A stretch of DNA of 35,984 nucleotides from an uncultured Microbacterium sp. (GCA_947503655.1 CANNEP010000027.1:1-35984); one strand, 5' to 3'. Shown: positions 8,196 through 17,697, counted from the first letter of the stretch. Program-made: numbers and translations. The notes: generated by a model from the letters alone, not told the origin.

Positions 8196-8928
8196 AATTG
8201 CCAGTTTCTTTCTGGTTGTGCTTGCTCGGATTCCAGCGCTCGGCGGGGGCCTTCTCGTTTCGCAATTTCTCCACGAGAGCAGTGATCTCGTTCATCAGCA
8301 GAGTAGTCGCTTCAGCGAGCGCACGGGGGTCTCGTTCGCGCCCCTCGTATGCCGACAGGTCGATAGCTTCACCCACCAGGAAGACAGACTTCTTGCGTAG
8401 CGGCCACAGCGAGAACTTGCCGTAGCGCGGCATGATCTTTTCGCTACCCCAGTGCGCGGCGGGAATCAACGGCACACCGGCTTCGAGAGCGAGACGCACG
8501 GCGCCGGTCTTGCCACGCATAGGCCAGAGATCAGGGTCGCGCGTGAGGGTGCCTTCGGGATACACAATGACGCCTCGACCGGTTGCGGCCAGGTTCTCCG
8601 CGGCGTCAAGCGTCTGCCGCGCACCAACGCTGCTCGACTCGCGCTGCACCGGGATCATCTGCGTGACGCGCAGAATCCACCCGACCACGGGAACCTTAAA
8701 CAGGCTGGCCTTTGCCATGAAGCGCGGGGCACGCCCCATGCGCCAGACCGAAACCGCCACAATGAGCGGATCGAACTCCGACATGTGGTTGGGCGCGAGA
8801 ACGTATGCGCCGTGTTTCGGCAACTCGCCGAGACGCTTCGTCTTCGTGATCAGCGAGACGAGCGGGACGGCGATAGCGGAAAGCGGCCAGAACCAGCTGA
8901 GCTTGCTCTTCTCCGGTGAAACGGACAT
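8185..8928 (-). CDS. plsC: 1-acyl-sn-glycerol-3-phosphate acyltransferase (PlsC type)
   Basis: A PlsC-family membrane-associated acyltransferase that would acylate lysophosphatidic acid to phosphatidic acid. The 247-residue protein has the catalytic HX4D in NHMSEFDP (H48, D53), the substrate-binding YPEGTLTRDP (PEGT about 123-126), and a hydrophobic N-terminal helix (about 12-28). It lies between murA (9-nt gap) and gpsA (overlap), so glycerol-3-phosphate supply and its acylation are encoded together. Members of this family vary in substrate, so the exact acyl acceptor is inferred from family and context. Confidence 0.88.
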   Translation of the reverse strand: MSVSPEKSKLSWFWPLSAIAVPLVSLITKTKRLGELPKHGAYVLAPNHMSEFDPLIVAVSVWRMGRAPRFMAKASLFKVPVVGWILRVTQMIPVQRESSSVGARQTLDAAENLAATGRGVIVYPEGTLTRDPDLWPMRGKTGAVRLALEAGVPLIPAAHWGSEKIMPRYGKFSLWPLRKKSVFLVGEAIDLSAYEGRERDPRALAEATTLLMNEITALVEKLRNEKAPAERWNPSKHNQKETGNYES

Positions 8929-8937
8929 CAGGTCAGA

Positions 8938-10299
8938 TTAACCGACGACGTCGAAGTCAGCGCCAAGCGCGGTCAGCTTGTCGAGGAACTTCTCGTAGCC
9001 GCGGCGAATGATGCCAATGTTGCGTACCACCGATTCGCCCTCAGCCGTGAGCGCCGCGAGCACGTGGCTGTACCCACCACGGAGGTCCGGAACCACGATG
9101 TCGGCACCGTGCAGAGGCGTCGGACCGTTGACAACGGCCGCCTGCTCGAGCATGCGGCGCGGAACGCGACGCGGGCCGTCTTGCAGACCGTGCGGGTGCA
9201 CGACGATGTTGGCGCCCATCTGGTTGAGTGCGCTCGTGAACCCGAAACGGTTCTCGTAGACCGTCTCGTGCACGATCGACTCGCCGTGTGCCTGGGTCAA
9301 TGCCACGATGAGCGGCTGCTGCCAGTCGGTCATGAAGCCGGGGTGCACGTCGGTTTCGACCGTGACAGCGCGCATGTCGCCATCACGACGGAACAGAATG
9401 CCGTCTTCGCGCACATCGAAGTCGCCACCCATGCGGCGAATCACGTTGAGGAAGGTCAGCATGTCGGGCTGGCGCGCACCCTCGACGAAGATTTCGCCGT
9501 CAGTCGCGAGTGCAGCGGCTGCCCAGCTGGCGGCTTCGTTACGGTCGAAGATCGAACGGTGGTCGTAGCCGCGCAGCGTCTTGACGCCCTCGATGAGGAT
9601 GACGCGGTTGGGTTCGATCGAGATGATCGCGCCCATCTTCTGCAGTACGGCAATGAGATCCATGATCTCGGGCTCGATCGCGGCGTTCTTCAGCTCCGTG
9701 ACACCCTCAGCACGCGTTGCCGTGAGCAGAACCTGCTCGGTAGCGCCGACGCTCGGGTACGGGAGGTGAATGTTGGCACCGCGCAGGCCGTTGGGAGCCG
9801 ACAGGCGAATACCGCTCGGCTGCTTCTCAACAACGGCGCCGAACTTACGCAGGGCGTCAAGGTGGAAGTCAATCGGACGGTCGCCAATGCGGCAGCCGCC
9901 AAGGTCAGGAATGAACGCCTGGCCGAGGCGGTGCAACAGCGGGCCGCAAAACAGAATCGGAATTCGCGACGAACCGGCGTGCGCGTCGATCTCTTCAAAG
10001 TGAGCCGACTCAACATTTGCCGGGTCAAGGAGCAGCGAGCCCTCTTCCGGACCCTCGTTCACCGAGACACCGTGCACCTCAAGAAGCGAACGCACGACAG
10101 CGACATCGGAGATGCCGGGCACATCGCGCAGCACTGAGGCGGATTCACCCAGGAGAGCCGCAACCATCGCCTTCGTGACGAGGTTCTTTGCGCCCTTAAC
10201 GGAGACGCGGCCCGACAGCGGTTGTCCGCCACGAATGGCGAGGATCTCCTCGCCTCCTGAACTTGGTGCTCCAGACGATGAAACGGTGTTCAGGGTCAT
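8938..10299 (-). CDS. murA: UDP-N-acetylglucosamine 1-carboxyvinyltransferase
   Basis: MurA transfers enolpyruvate from PEP to UDP-GlcNAc, the first committed step of peptidoglycan synthesis. The 453-residue protein has the KGAKN substrate-binding N-terminus (about 35-39) and the active-site loop GGCRIGDRP with a cysteine at residue 136, so it has the Cys form that fosfomycin can alkylate rather than the Cys-to-Asp form of mycobacteria. The first ~20 residues (serine/glycine-rich) precede the domain. The ATG at 10299 has GAGG about 9 nt upstream. It starts 10 nt after leuD, placing an essential wall gene downstream of the leucine genes. Confidence 0.95.
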   Translation of the reverse strand: MTLNTVSSSGAPSSGGEEILAIRGGQPLSGRVSVKGAKNLVTKAMVAALLGESASVLRDVPGISDVAVVRSLLEVHGVSVNEGPEEGSLLLDPANVESAHFEEIDAHAGSSRIPILFCGPLLHRLGQAFIPDLGGCRIGDRPIDFHLDALRKFGAVVEKQPSGIRLSAPNGLRGANIHLPYPSVGATEQVLLTATRAEGVTELKNAAIEPEIMDLIAVLQKMGAIISIEPNRVILIEGVKTLRGYDHRSIFDRNEAASWAAAALATDGEIFVEGARQPDMLTFLNVIRRMGGDFDVREDGILFRRDGDMRAVTVETDVHPGFMTDWQQPLIVALTQAHGESIVHETVYENRFGFTSALNQMGANIVVHPHGLQDGPRRVPRRMLEQAAVVNGPTPLHGADIVVPDLRGGYSHVLAALTAEGESVVRNIGIIRRGYEKFLDKLTALGADFDVVG

Positions 10300-10309
10300 A
10301 CTGCGTGCC

Positions 10310-10921
10310 TCACTGTGCGGGCGAAGCCTGCACCGGTAGGGTGCGGGGCTTCCAGGATTCTCGTTTCGCCTCGTAGGCGGCGATCTTGTCTTCGTTCCGG
10401 AGAGTCAACCCGATGTCGTCGAGTCCCTCCAGGAGCCTCCACCTAGTGTAATCGTCGATTTGGAAGGAGACGCTGAGCGCGCCCACAGTTGCGGTGCGAT
10501 CTTCCAGGTTGACGGTCATCTCACAGCCAGGGTTCGCGTCAATCTCGGCCCAGATCTTTTCCAGGTCTTCTTCCGTGATGATGCCGGTCAGCAGGCCCTG
10601 CTTGCCCGAGTTTCCGCGGAAGATGTCAGCGAAACGGGGGCTCAGCACGACGTTGAAGCCAAAGTCGCGCAACGCCCAAACGGCGTGCTCGCGGCTCGAC
10701 CCGGTACCAAAGTCAGGGCCGGCCACGAGAATCGACGCCCCCTGGAACTCGGGCTTGTTGAGCACGAACTCCGGGTCTTGGCGCCAGCCGTGGAAGAGCG
10801 CGTCTTCGAAGCCCGTCTTGGTGACGCGCTTAAGGAAGACCGCGGGGATGATCTGGTCTGTGTCAACGTTCGAGCGCTTCAGGGGCGCAGCGATTCCGGT
10901 GTGGGTCGTGAACTTTTCCAT
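10310..10921 (-). CDS. leuD: 3-isopropylmalate dehydratase small subunit
   Basis: LeuD is the swivel-domain subunit of isopropylmalate isomerase (2- to 3-isopropylmalate) in leucine synthesis. The 203-residue protein contains the substrate-binding motif [14 protein letters not shown] (about 71-84), the [11 protein letters not shown] opening (16-26) and [18 protein letters not shown] segments of the family. It starts 3 nt after the leuC stop, so the two subunits are coupled. murA follows 10 nt downstream. Regulation is probably by the leucine leader ahead of leuC. Confidence 0.96.
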   Translation of the reverse strand: MEKFTTHTGIAAPLKRSNVDTDQIIPAVFLKRVTKTGFEDALFHGWRQDPEFVLNKPEFQGASILVAGPDFGTGSSREHAVWALRDFGFNVVLSPRFADIFRGNSGKQGLLTGIITEEDLEKIWAEIDANPGCEMTVNLEDRTATVGALSVSFQIDDYTRWRLLEGLDDIGLTLRNEDKIAAYEAKRESWKPRTLPVQASPAQ

Positions 10922-10924
10922 GTC

Positions 10925-12376
<1,452 letters not shown>

Positions 12377-12418
12377 GCAGATCTCCAAGAAAATTTGTGT
12401 GTGGGCCGCAGCGATACT

Positions 12419-12458
12419 CCGCGACGAGGAGGCCAGCTGAAACTAGGACTCGTCGCGG
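12419..12458 (-). promoter_or_regulatory. Leader hairpin (attenuator-like) upstream of leuC
   Basis: On the minus strand a 10-bp stem pairs CCGCGACGAG (12449-12458) with CTCGTCGCGG (12419-12428). The 5' arm overlaps the end of the leader peptide and the stop codon lies in the loop region, so a ribosome reaching the stop would melt the stem, while one stalled on the leucine codons would not cover it. No U-run follows, so this is not a simple intrinsic terminator. The mechanism may act on translation or involve other pairing. Leucine leaders of this kind are known in Actinobacteria. Confidence 0.5.
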
Positions 12459-12487
12459 CTGCTAAGGAGGAGGATTGCGCCACGCAC
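12443..12487 (-). CDS. leuL: Leucine leader peptide (14 aa) of leuCD
   Basis: A short frame reads M-R-G-A-I-L-L-L-S-S-R-D-E-S then TAG. It has an ATC-CTC-CTC-CTT run, an Ile followed by three consecutive Leu codons, and the SSRDES ending seen in actinobacterial leucine leaders (from memory of the pattern, not a search). It starts with GTG (12485-12487) exactly 6 nt after TAGCCT (12494-12499), the leaderless arrangement found elsewhere in the window. The upstream in-frame stop TAG excludes a longer peptide. leuC starts 66 nt after its stop. An overlapping frame on the same strand runs into leuC but lacks these features. Confidence 0.7.
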   Translation of the reverse strand: MRGAILLLSSRDES

Positions 12488-12493
12488 ATCGTC

Positions 12494-12499
12494 AGGCTA
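12494..12499 (-). promoter_or_regulatory. -10 box (TAGCCT) of the leucine leader transcript
   Basis: TAGCCT then 6 nt (GACGAT) then the GTG of the leader peptide. Transcription would start at the GTG, giving a transcript that begins with the leader codons. No clear -35 was seen. Confidence 0.5.
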
Positions 12500-12645
12500 C
12501 CACCGTCAGAACGCGCCTCCGTTCGCGCCTTAACGTCACGACACATGACATAAGTCGCCATTCGCCGTAACAGGAGTACATATGCCAGCACGCGCGACTC
12601 CCCCGGTGTCAATCTGGTGTCGTCCTCATCGATTCAAGGAGCACA

Positions 12646-13920
12646 ATGACCGTTCAGAAGGATCTGGGGTTTTCGACGCAACAATTGCATGTCGGAACCA
12701 CCGCGGCCCCCTCGACGCCGCGCGCGCTGCCCATTCATCTGACGGCGGGTTTCACGTTCGACAGTTTTGAACAGGGCGTCGCGCACTTCGGCGAGGGCAC
12801 CGGCTACGGCTACACCCGCACCGGCAACCCGACAATCGACGCGGTGGAAGAAAAGCTCACGGCACTGGAGGGCGGAACCAGGGCGCTGCTGGTTGGTAGC
12901 GGACAGGCCGCGGTATCGACCGCTGTGCTGGCGCTCGCCGGCGCTGGCGACCACATCGTCAGCTCGACGCACATTTACGAAGGTTCCCGCGGGCTCTTCC
13001 TTGACCTGCTCCCCCGTCTCGGCATCACCGTCACGTTCATCGACGACATTGCGGACCCCGAGGCGTGGCGTGCGGCGATCACCGACAACACCAAGATTCT
13101 GTTTGGCGAGTCGATCTCGAACGCGGCAAACCTACTGTTTGATGTTGCCGCCGTCGCCGCGATCGGTCGCGAATACGGCATTCCGCTCATCATCGACAAC
13201 ACCTTCGCAACGCCCTACCTGTTCCGTCCGCTCGAGCACGGTGCCGCACTGTCAGTGCACTCGACGAGCAAGTTCTTGTCGGGGCAGGGGTCTGTGATCG
13301 GGGGCGTGATCGTGGATGGCGGAACCTTTGACGCCGACGTATACGGAGCGCGCTTCCCGCACCTGGTTACGAAGAGCCGCCTCGGCGGCGCAAGCTACAC
13401 CGAGAAGTACGGTGCAGACACGTTTGTTGGCTACGCAAAAGAAAGCGTTGCCCCGCGCATCGGGCCCACGATCTCGCCGCTCAGCGCGTTCCTCATCGGC
13501 CAGGGTGCAGAAACGCTGAGCCTGCGCGTACGTGAGCTCTCTCGTCAAGCGCTGGCCGTAGCGAAGTACCTCGCACAGCACCCGGCCGTCGAGTCGGTCG
13601 ACTACGTGGGTCTGGAGAACCATCCCTCTCACGAACTCGCACAGACCCTGCTGCCCCGCGGCTATGGTTCCGTGTTCTCATTCACGCTGCGGGGCGGGCG
13701 CGATGCTGCCGCACACGTCGTCAACAACGTGCAGACGTTCACGCACATGACGCACCTCGGTGATGTGCGCTCGCTCGTGCTGCACCCGGAGACGACGTCG
13801 CATGCGTTCCGTACACCCGAGGAGCGCGCCGAGGTCGGCGTGTACCCGGGCACGTTGCGGGTGTCGATTGGCTTGGAAGACATCGACGACCTGATCGCTG
13901 ATCTCGATCGCGTTCTCTAA
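12646..13920 (+). CDS. metY: O-acetylhomoserine aminocarboxypropyltransferase / Cys-Met metabolism PLP enzyme
   Basis: A 424-residue PLP enzyme of the cystathionine gamma-synthase superfamily. The opening GFSTQQLHVG, the GYGYTRTGNPT substrate loop (about 53-63), the IIDNTFATPY aspartate region (182-191) and the Schiff-base lysine in HSTSKFLSGQG (K209) are present. The overall pattern, including GGTFD after the lysine, fits O-acetylhomoserine sulfhydrylases, which make homocysteine from O-acetylhomoserine and sulfide. The ATG has AAGGAG 4-5 nt upstream. It is divergent from leuC. A terminator hairpin follows. MetY versus MetB/MetZ specificity cannot be settled by eye. Confidence 0.88.
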   Translation: MTVQKDLGFSTQQLHVGTTAAPSTPRALPIHLTAGFTFDSFEQGVAHFGEGTGYGYTRTGNPTIDAVEEKLTALEGGTRALLVGSGQAAVSTAVLALAGAGDHIVSSTHIYEGSRGLFLDLLPRLGITVTFIDDIADPEAWRAAITDNTKILFGESISNAANLLFDVAAVAAIGREYGIPLIIDNTFATPYLFRPLEHGAALSVHSTSKFLSGQGSVIGGVIVDGGTFDADVYGARFPHLVTKSRLGGASYTEKYGADTFVGYAKESVAPRIGPTISPLSAFLIGQGAETLSLRVRELSRQALAVAKYLAQHPAVESVDYVGLENHPSHELAQTLLPRGYGSVFSFTLRGGRDAAAHVVNNVQTFTHMTHLGDVRSLVLHPETTSHAFRTPEERAEVGVYPGTLRVSIGLEDIDDLIADLDRVL

Positions 13921-13932
13921 GTTCAAAAACGA

Positions 13933-13971
13933 AGCAGGCCTCCTCCGCGTCAATCACGGAAGAGGCCTGCT
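13933..13971. terminator. Bidirectional terminator between metY and terC
   Basis: A hairpin pairs AGCAGGCCTC near 13933 with GAGGCCTGCT ending at 13971, with CCG/CGG extending the stem. It lies between the convergent ends of the sulfhydrylase and the TerC gene. An A-run precedes it (serving the minus strand), but there is only a weak T-run on the plus side. Confidence 0.6.
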
Positions 13972-13983
13972 GTCGTCAGCGTG

Positions 13984-15162
13984 TTACGGCTTCAAATAGT
14001 CTTCGTCAGCATTCTTGTCGCCGTCGACTGCGCTCGGGGCAACCGACGATTCGTTGAGCTGTGCTTCACCCTCGGCGACGGCCGATGCGCCCGCAACCGG
14101 CGTGACCGAGGTCTTCGGTGCACGACGCTCGTCGCGACGCGAAGCGATGAGGCTTGCGATGGTGGCAACGATGAGCGATCCGAAGATCACCGTCAGCGAC
14201 AACCATGTCGGGACCTCAGGAACGGGGAAACCTTCGCCGTTATTGAGGAACGGCAGGTCGTTGACGTGCAGCGCGTGCAGGATCAGCTTGACACCGATGA
14301 ATGCCAGAATGACGGCGATACCGATGTGCAGGTAGCGCAGCTTCTCGAGCATGCCACCGAGCAGGAAGTACAGCTGGCGCAGACCCATGAGGGCGAAGAT
14401 GTTGGCCGTCAGCACGATGAAGAACTCGTGCGTGATGCCGAGGATCGCCGGAATCGAGTCGATCGCAAACATCAGGTCGGTGAGACCGATCGCGACGAAG
14501 ACGACCAGCATCGGCGTGAACATCTTCTTGCCGTCAACGACGGTGCGGAGCTTAGATCCATCGAATTCGTCGGTGATTTCAACGCGACGGCGCAAGAACG
14601 TGATGATCTTGCTTTCCTTGGCTTCTTCGTCGTCATTGCTGTTGTCGAAGGCCTGCTTGTACGCCGTCCACAGCAGGAAGACACCGAAGAGGTAGAAGAC
14701 CGGCGAGAACGCGTTGATGAGCGTCACGCCGAGGAAGATGAACCCGGCGCGCAGCACGAGCGCGATGATGATGCCCACCATGAGCACCTCTTGCTGCAGG
14801 CGACGCGGCACCCGGAACTGCGTCATGATCAACACGAAGACAAACAGGTTGTCGATTGACAGGCTGTATTCGGTTGCCCAACCGGCGACGAAGAGGCCAG
14901 CCCAGTCCCATCCGGCGATGAGGCCGAGGACCGCGGCGAAGATCAGCGCGAGGGTGACGTAGAAGACGACCCACAGCGTGGACTCCTTGGCAGACGGTAC
15001 GTGCGGTCGCTTGATAATCAGCAGGAGGTCGGCGATCAGAATCAGCGACAGAACCACCAGGGATCCGATTTCAAACCAAAGCGGAATCGTAAAGGCGCCG
15101 GCCTGCGCTGTGTCTTCACCACCGGCAGCTGCGAGGAGTGTCAGAGAATGTGCGAGCACCAT
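13984..15162 (-). CDS. TerC family integral membrane protein
   Basis: A 392-residue polytopic membrane protein of the TerC/Alx family, which is linked to manganese export and to metallation of exported enzymes. The family acidic motifs SIDNLFVFVLI and MFAIDSIPAIL are present within hydrophobic helices, and about eight to nine membrane segments are visible between residues ~23 and ~345. The C-terminal ~45 residues are hydrophilic. The ATG at 15162 has GGAAGG upstream. The ~120-nt leader contains a candidate yybP-ykoY riboswitch, which fits a Mn2+-controlled role. The gene is often annotated as tellurium resistance, but nothing here supports tellurite specifically. Confidence 0.9.
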   Translation of the reverse strand: MVLAHSLTLLAAAGGEDTAQAGAFTIPLWFEIGSLVVLSLILIADLLLIIKRPHVPSAKESTLWVVFYVTLALIFAAVLGLIAGWDWAGLFVAGWATEYSLSIDNLFVFVLIMTQFRVPRRLQQEVLMVGIIIALVLRAGFIFLGVTLINAFSPVFYLFGVFLLWTAYKQAFDNSNDDEEAKESKIITFLRRRVEITDEFDGSKLRTVVDGKKMFTPMLVVFVAIGLTDLMFAIDSIPAILGITHEFFIVLTANIFALMGLRQLYFLLGGMLEKLRYLHIGIAVILAFIGVKLILHALHVNDLPFLNNGEGFPVPEVPTWLSLTVIFGSLIVATIASLIASRRDERRAPKTSVTPVAGASAVAEGEAQLNESSVAPSAVDGDKNADEDYLKP

Positions 15163-15192
15163 GAATGCCTTCCGGAAGATACGTCAAGGGAT

Positions 15193-15278
15193 CGAAAGTC
15201 TCTCCCCCGCGTGACGCGGCGCACACCCGGAGCGATGCTCGTGATGACGAATGTGCATTGATGGGATACTCCCCTTCG
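15193..15278 (-). promoter_or_regulatory. Candidate yybP-ykoY (manganese) riboswitch upstream of terC
   Basis: On the minus strand a P1 helix pairs CGAAGG (15273-15278) with CTTTCG (15193-15198). Just inside lie AGGGGAGTA and, on the far side, GGGGAGAGACTTTCG, matching the two conserved ends of yybP-ykoY aptamers (GGGGAGUA ... GAGACCUUU), with GTCATCACGAGC in the place of the conserved GUCAACA segment. The element ends about 30 nt before the terC ATG. TerC/Alx genes are a classic target of this riboswitch. Departures from the consensus keep confidence moderate. Confidence 0.55.
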
Positions 15279-15411
15279 CTCGTCAACAATACCGTGCCTG
15301 TGCCTGACTAACAGCCACATGTCGTCCACAACGACCGAAAAGATTCTGAGACGATCACTACAGATGACACACCCGATAGTGAGAGACAGCTCCGCGAGAC
15401 AAGGAAAAGCT

Positions 15412-15969
15412 GTGGACACAACGACAACAGACGCCGACCTGGTCGCCCGGGCCGCGAGCGGAAGCGAACATGCCTTCCGCGAGCTGTACCAGCGCTATGT
15501 GCGGCCGGTCTACTGGATCGCGCACGGACTCTTAAGGAACGCTGCCGACGCGGAAGACATCGCCCAAGAGACGTTTGTTGTCGCCTGGAAAAAGCTCCCT
15601 GGATTCGTGCTGGAGGGCGAATCGCTGTTGCCGTGGCTCGCCACCATTTGCCGCTACCAAGCGTCAAACCGGATGCGTTCACGACGCCGCGAAGAAGCCC
15701 ACCGCAGCGGTGAGGCCGACGAAATGACCCCGTCGACGTTCAACGTCGAAGATCAGGTCATTAGCCGTGATTACGCCGAAACGATCCTCAAGGAGCTTGC
15801 CGCTTTGAGTGAACTGGATAGAGAAATCTTCCGGCTCTGCGCTACCGAAGGCTACGCCTACGCGGCAGCCGCAGAAGAACTCAAAGTGACATCAGGAACC
15901 GTCCGCAATCGCCTCTCCCGCATACGCACACGCCTGCGGACAGCTGTAAGTGAATCGGAAGTCTCATGA
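15412..15969 (+). CDS. ECF-type RNA polymerase sigma factor
   Basis: A 185-residue sigma-70 family protein with only regions 2 and 4. Region 2 is seen in FRELYQRYVRPVYWIA and NAADAEDIAQETFVVAWKKL, and region 4 in SELDREIFRLCATEG with the helix-turn-helix AAAEELKVTSGTVRNRLSRI. The GTG at 15412-15414 was chosen because AAGGAAA lies just upstream and the sigma-2 domain begins a few residues later; a longer frame from 15319 has no ribosome site. The stop overlaps the start of the DUF4349 gene by 4 nt (ATGA). Without a recognisable zinc anti-sigma domain in the partner, the signal is unknown. Confidence 0.88.
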   Translation: MDTTTTDADLVARAASGSEHAFRELYQRYVRPVYWIAHGLLRNAADAEDIAQETFVVAWKKLPGFVLEGESLLPWLATICRYQASNRMRSRRREEAHRSGEADEMTPSTFNVEDQVISRDYAETILKELAALSELDREIFRLCATEGYAYAAAAEELKVTSGTVRNRLSRIRTRLRTAVSESEVS

Positions 15970-17108
15970 ACGACGAAGCGACCCGAACCCCTATCGTTCT
16001 CCCAGAACTCTCTAACGACTCCATCGCGCGCATGGAAGACGGCATCTTCCAGCGCATTCGCGAGCAGCGCACGGCTTCGGTCGCGCGCGCCAAGCGCAAG
16101 CGCAGCCACACGATTATGTGGTCCGCCGCTGCCGCAACCGTTGTCGTTGCCGGCGCTGCCGTGGTTCCGTCTCTCCTGAACGTGGGCGGAACCAGCGCTG
16201 GCGACTCAGCGATGAGTAGCGTTCCTGAGATGGCTGGCGGGGCTGACATGGAGAGCGGTTCGGTTACACGCAACGACATGTCGGTTGAAGCGCCATTGGC
16301 GATGGACGGCGGTGGCGAAACGTCGTACGACAGCAAGAGCACATCGTCGACGACGGTCGAGCCGCAGGTCATTACGACGGCGAACCTCGGGATTACCGTG
16401 ACTAACGTCGAGAAGTCGGTCGCAGACATCACGGAGATCACTACGGCGCTCAGTGGCTACGTATCGTCGCAGAACATCGGCACCTCCGGCTACGGGTATG
16501 ACTACGCCACCGATGCGGAGAAGGCATCAGCGCCGCTCACGCCCACGTCCGGATGGATCAGCATTCGCATTCCGGAAGCATCCGTCGACGACGCCATCAC
16601 TCAGCTACAGGCAATTGGCACTGTGACGTCGACCACCATCGACCGCTACGACGTCACCCAGCAGAGCGTCGACCTCAAGGCACGCGTCTCGTCGCTTGAG
16701 GCCAGCGTTGCTCGCTTGGAAGAGCTGATGAAGCAGTCCGGCTCGGTTGGCGATCTGATCACCGCCGAAGCTGCACTGAGCCAGCGTCAGGCTGAGCTCG
16801 AATCGCTCCAGCAGCAGCTCGACTCACTCACCGACCAGGTGTCGATGTCGACGATCTCGATCGACCTGCGCACCGAGAGCGTGACGGTTGACGCCGACCC
16901 CGACGGGTTCGCCGACGGCCTGCTCGCCGGTTGGAACGGTCTGATCGCCGCGTTCAACGGCATCATCATCGCCCTCGGTTTCGCACTCCCCTGGCTCATC
17001 GTTGTCGGTGTCGTCGGCCTCATCATCTGGCTGATCGTGCGGGCACGCCGCTCGCGTCGACGCGGTGACTCGAACGGCACCGTCAGCCGGGTCGCGGACG
17101 AAGCTTAA
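15966..17108 (+). CDS. DUF4349 membrane protein, possible anti-sigma partner
   Basis: A 380-residue protein. A cytoplasmic N-terminus of ~45 residues (ending in the basic AKRKRSHT) is followed by a membrane helix (about 48-67), a long extracytoplasmic part with the DUF4349 domain (ITTANLGITVTNVEKSV onward, about 138-300) including a coiled coil (~235-285, VSSLEASVARLEELM and following), and a second membrane helix (about 335-360) before a basic tail. The 4-nt overlap with the sigma factor gene implies coupled translation. By position it could sequester the sigma factor, and the short N-terminus before the helix would be the contact; this is inference. A strong terminator follows. Confidence 0.8.
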   Translation: MNDEATRTPIVLPELSNDSIARMEDGIFQRIREQRTASVARAKRKRSHTIMWSAAAATVVVAGAAVVPSLLNVGGTSAGDSAMSSVPEMAGGADMESGSVTRNDMSVEAPLAMDGGGETSYDSKSTSSTTVEPQVITTANLGITVTNVEKSVADITEITTALSGYVSSQNIGTSGYGYDYATDAEKASAPLTPTSGWISIRIPEASVDDAITQLQAIGTVTSTTIDRYDVTQQSVDLKARVSSLEASVARLEELMKQSGSVGDLITAEAALSQRQAELESLQQQLDSLTDQVSMSTISIDLRTESVTVDADPDGFADGLLAGWNGLIAAFNGIIIALGFALPWLIVVGVVGLIIWLIVRARRSRRRGDSNGTVSRVADEA

Positions 17109-17151
17109 GACCAGGGTTCACGCTGACGGGACCACCGCGAACCCTTCTGCC

Positions 17152-17186
17152 GGCCCCCTCGGAATCTCGCTCCGAGGGGGCCTTTT
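17152..17186 (+). terminator. Rho-independent terminator after the sigma/DUF4349 operon
   Basis: A perfect 12-bp stem (17152-17163 with 17171-17182, GGCCCCCTCGGA and its complement), 7-nt loop, then TTTT. Confidence 0.85.
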
Positions 17187-17200
17187 CTGTTGCGTTGGCG

Positions 17201-17228
17201 CTTTGCTCCTTGTGCTTTGCTCCTTGTG
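17201..17228 (+). repeat. Two tandem 14-bp repeats (CTTTGCTCCTTGTG)
   Basis: Two identical 14-bp copies are followed by a partial third (CTTTGTGTG). They lie between the terminator and the OsmC/Ohr promoter, so they could be operator-like or simply slippage products. Confidence 0.8.
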
Positions 17229-17268
17229 CTTTGTGTGCCCTCGCGACCCCTGTTGGTGCCGGCGCGCT

Positions 17269-17274
17269 TAGGCT
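17269..17274 (+). promoter_or_regulatory. -10 box (TAGGCT) of leaderless ohr-like gene
   Basis: TAGGCT, 6 nt, then the ATG at 17281. No separate ribosome binding site is present beyond GGCGGC. Confidence 0.5.
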
Positions 17275-17280
17275 GGCGGC

Positions 17281-17697
17281 ATGGCGATCAAGTATGCAAC
17301 TGAGGCACGAAACGACACGGGCGGCAACGGAACCAGTCGCGTCATCGACGGAATGGAAGTTGCCGTATCGTCGCCGCTGTCGGCGACACCCGACGCCGAC
17401 GCGACAAACCCCGAGCAACTCTTAGCGCTTGCCTGGGCTACGTGCCTCAACTCGACCGCGCAGGCGATTGTGGAGCGTGCCAAGCGCACCAGCGTGCGCG
17501 TCACGATCGAACTGCACGATCTTCTGCCTGACGTTGGGTATGTGTTCGAAGTCGATGCCTATCTGTCTGTCGAAGGCGCCGACCTCGACGAGACCGAGCG
17601 CGTTCTCGCCGCCGCTCACGCGCGCTGCCCGGTTTCGAAGCTCCTCCACGCAGCCACAACCGTGCGCGTACACGCCGAGGCTTTCGACGCCAAGTAG
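17281..17697 (+). CDS. OsmC/Ohr family organic hydroperoxide reductase
   Basis: A 138-residue thiol peroxidase of the OsmC/Ohr family, which reduces organic hydroperoxides in the cytoplasm. The two catalytic cysteines are in NPEQLLALAWATCL (C55) and ARCPVSKLL (C116), and the arginine of the active site is expected near residue 20 (GTSRVIDG). Size and motifs fit the Ohr subgroup rather than OsmC. No OhrR/MarR regulator is next to it. It is the last gene before a ~490-bp repeat-rich non-coding stretch. Confidence 0.88.
   Translation: MAIKYATEARNDTGGNGTSRVIDGMEVAVSSPLSATPDADATNPEQLLALAWATCLNSTAQAIVERAKRTSVRVTIELHDLLPDVGYVFEVDAYLSVEGADLDETERVLAAAHARCPVSKLLHAATTVRVHAEAFDAK

Noticed and set aside
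12487..12489. ATG at 12489 as start of the leucine leader
   Set aside because: That frame reads through the leucine codons as serines and runs on into leuC; the frame with the Leu run starts at the GTG at 12487-12485.
13984..15162. Tellurite resistance determinant
   Set aside because: TerC alone without other ter genes, and with a likely Mn2+ riboswitch, fits metal homeostasis better than tellurite resistance.
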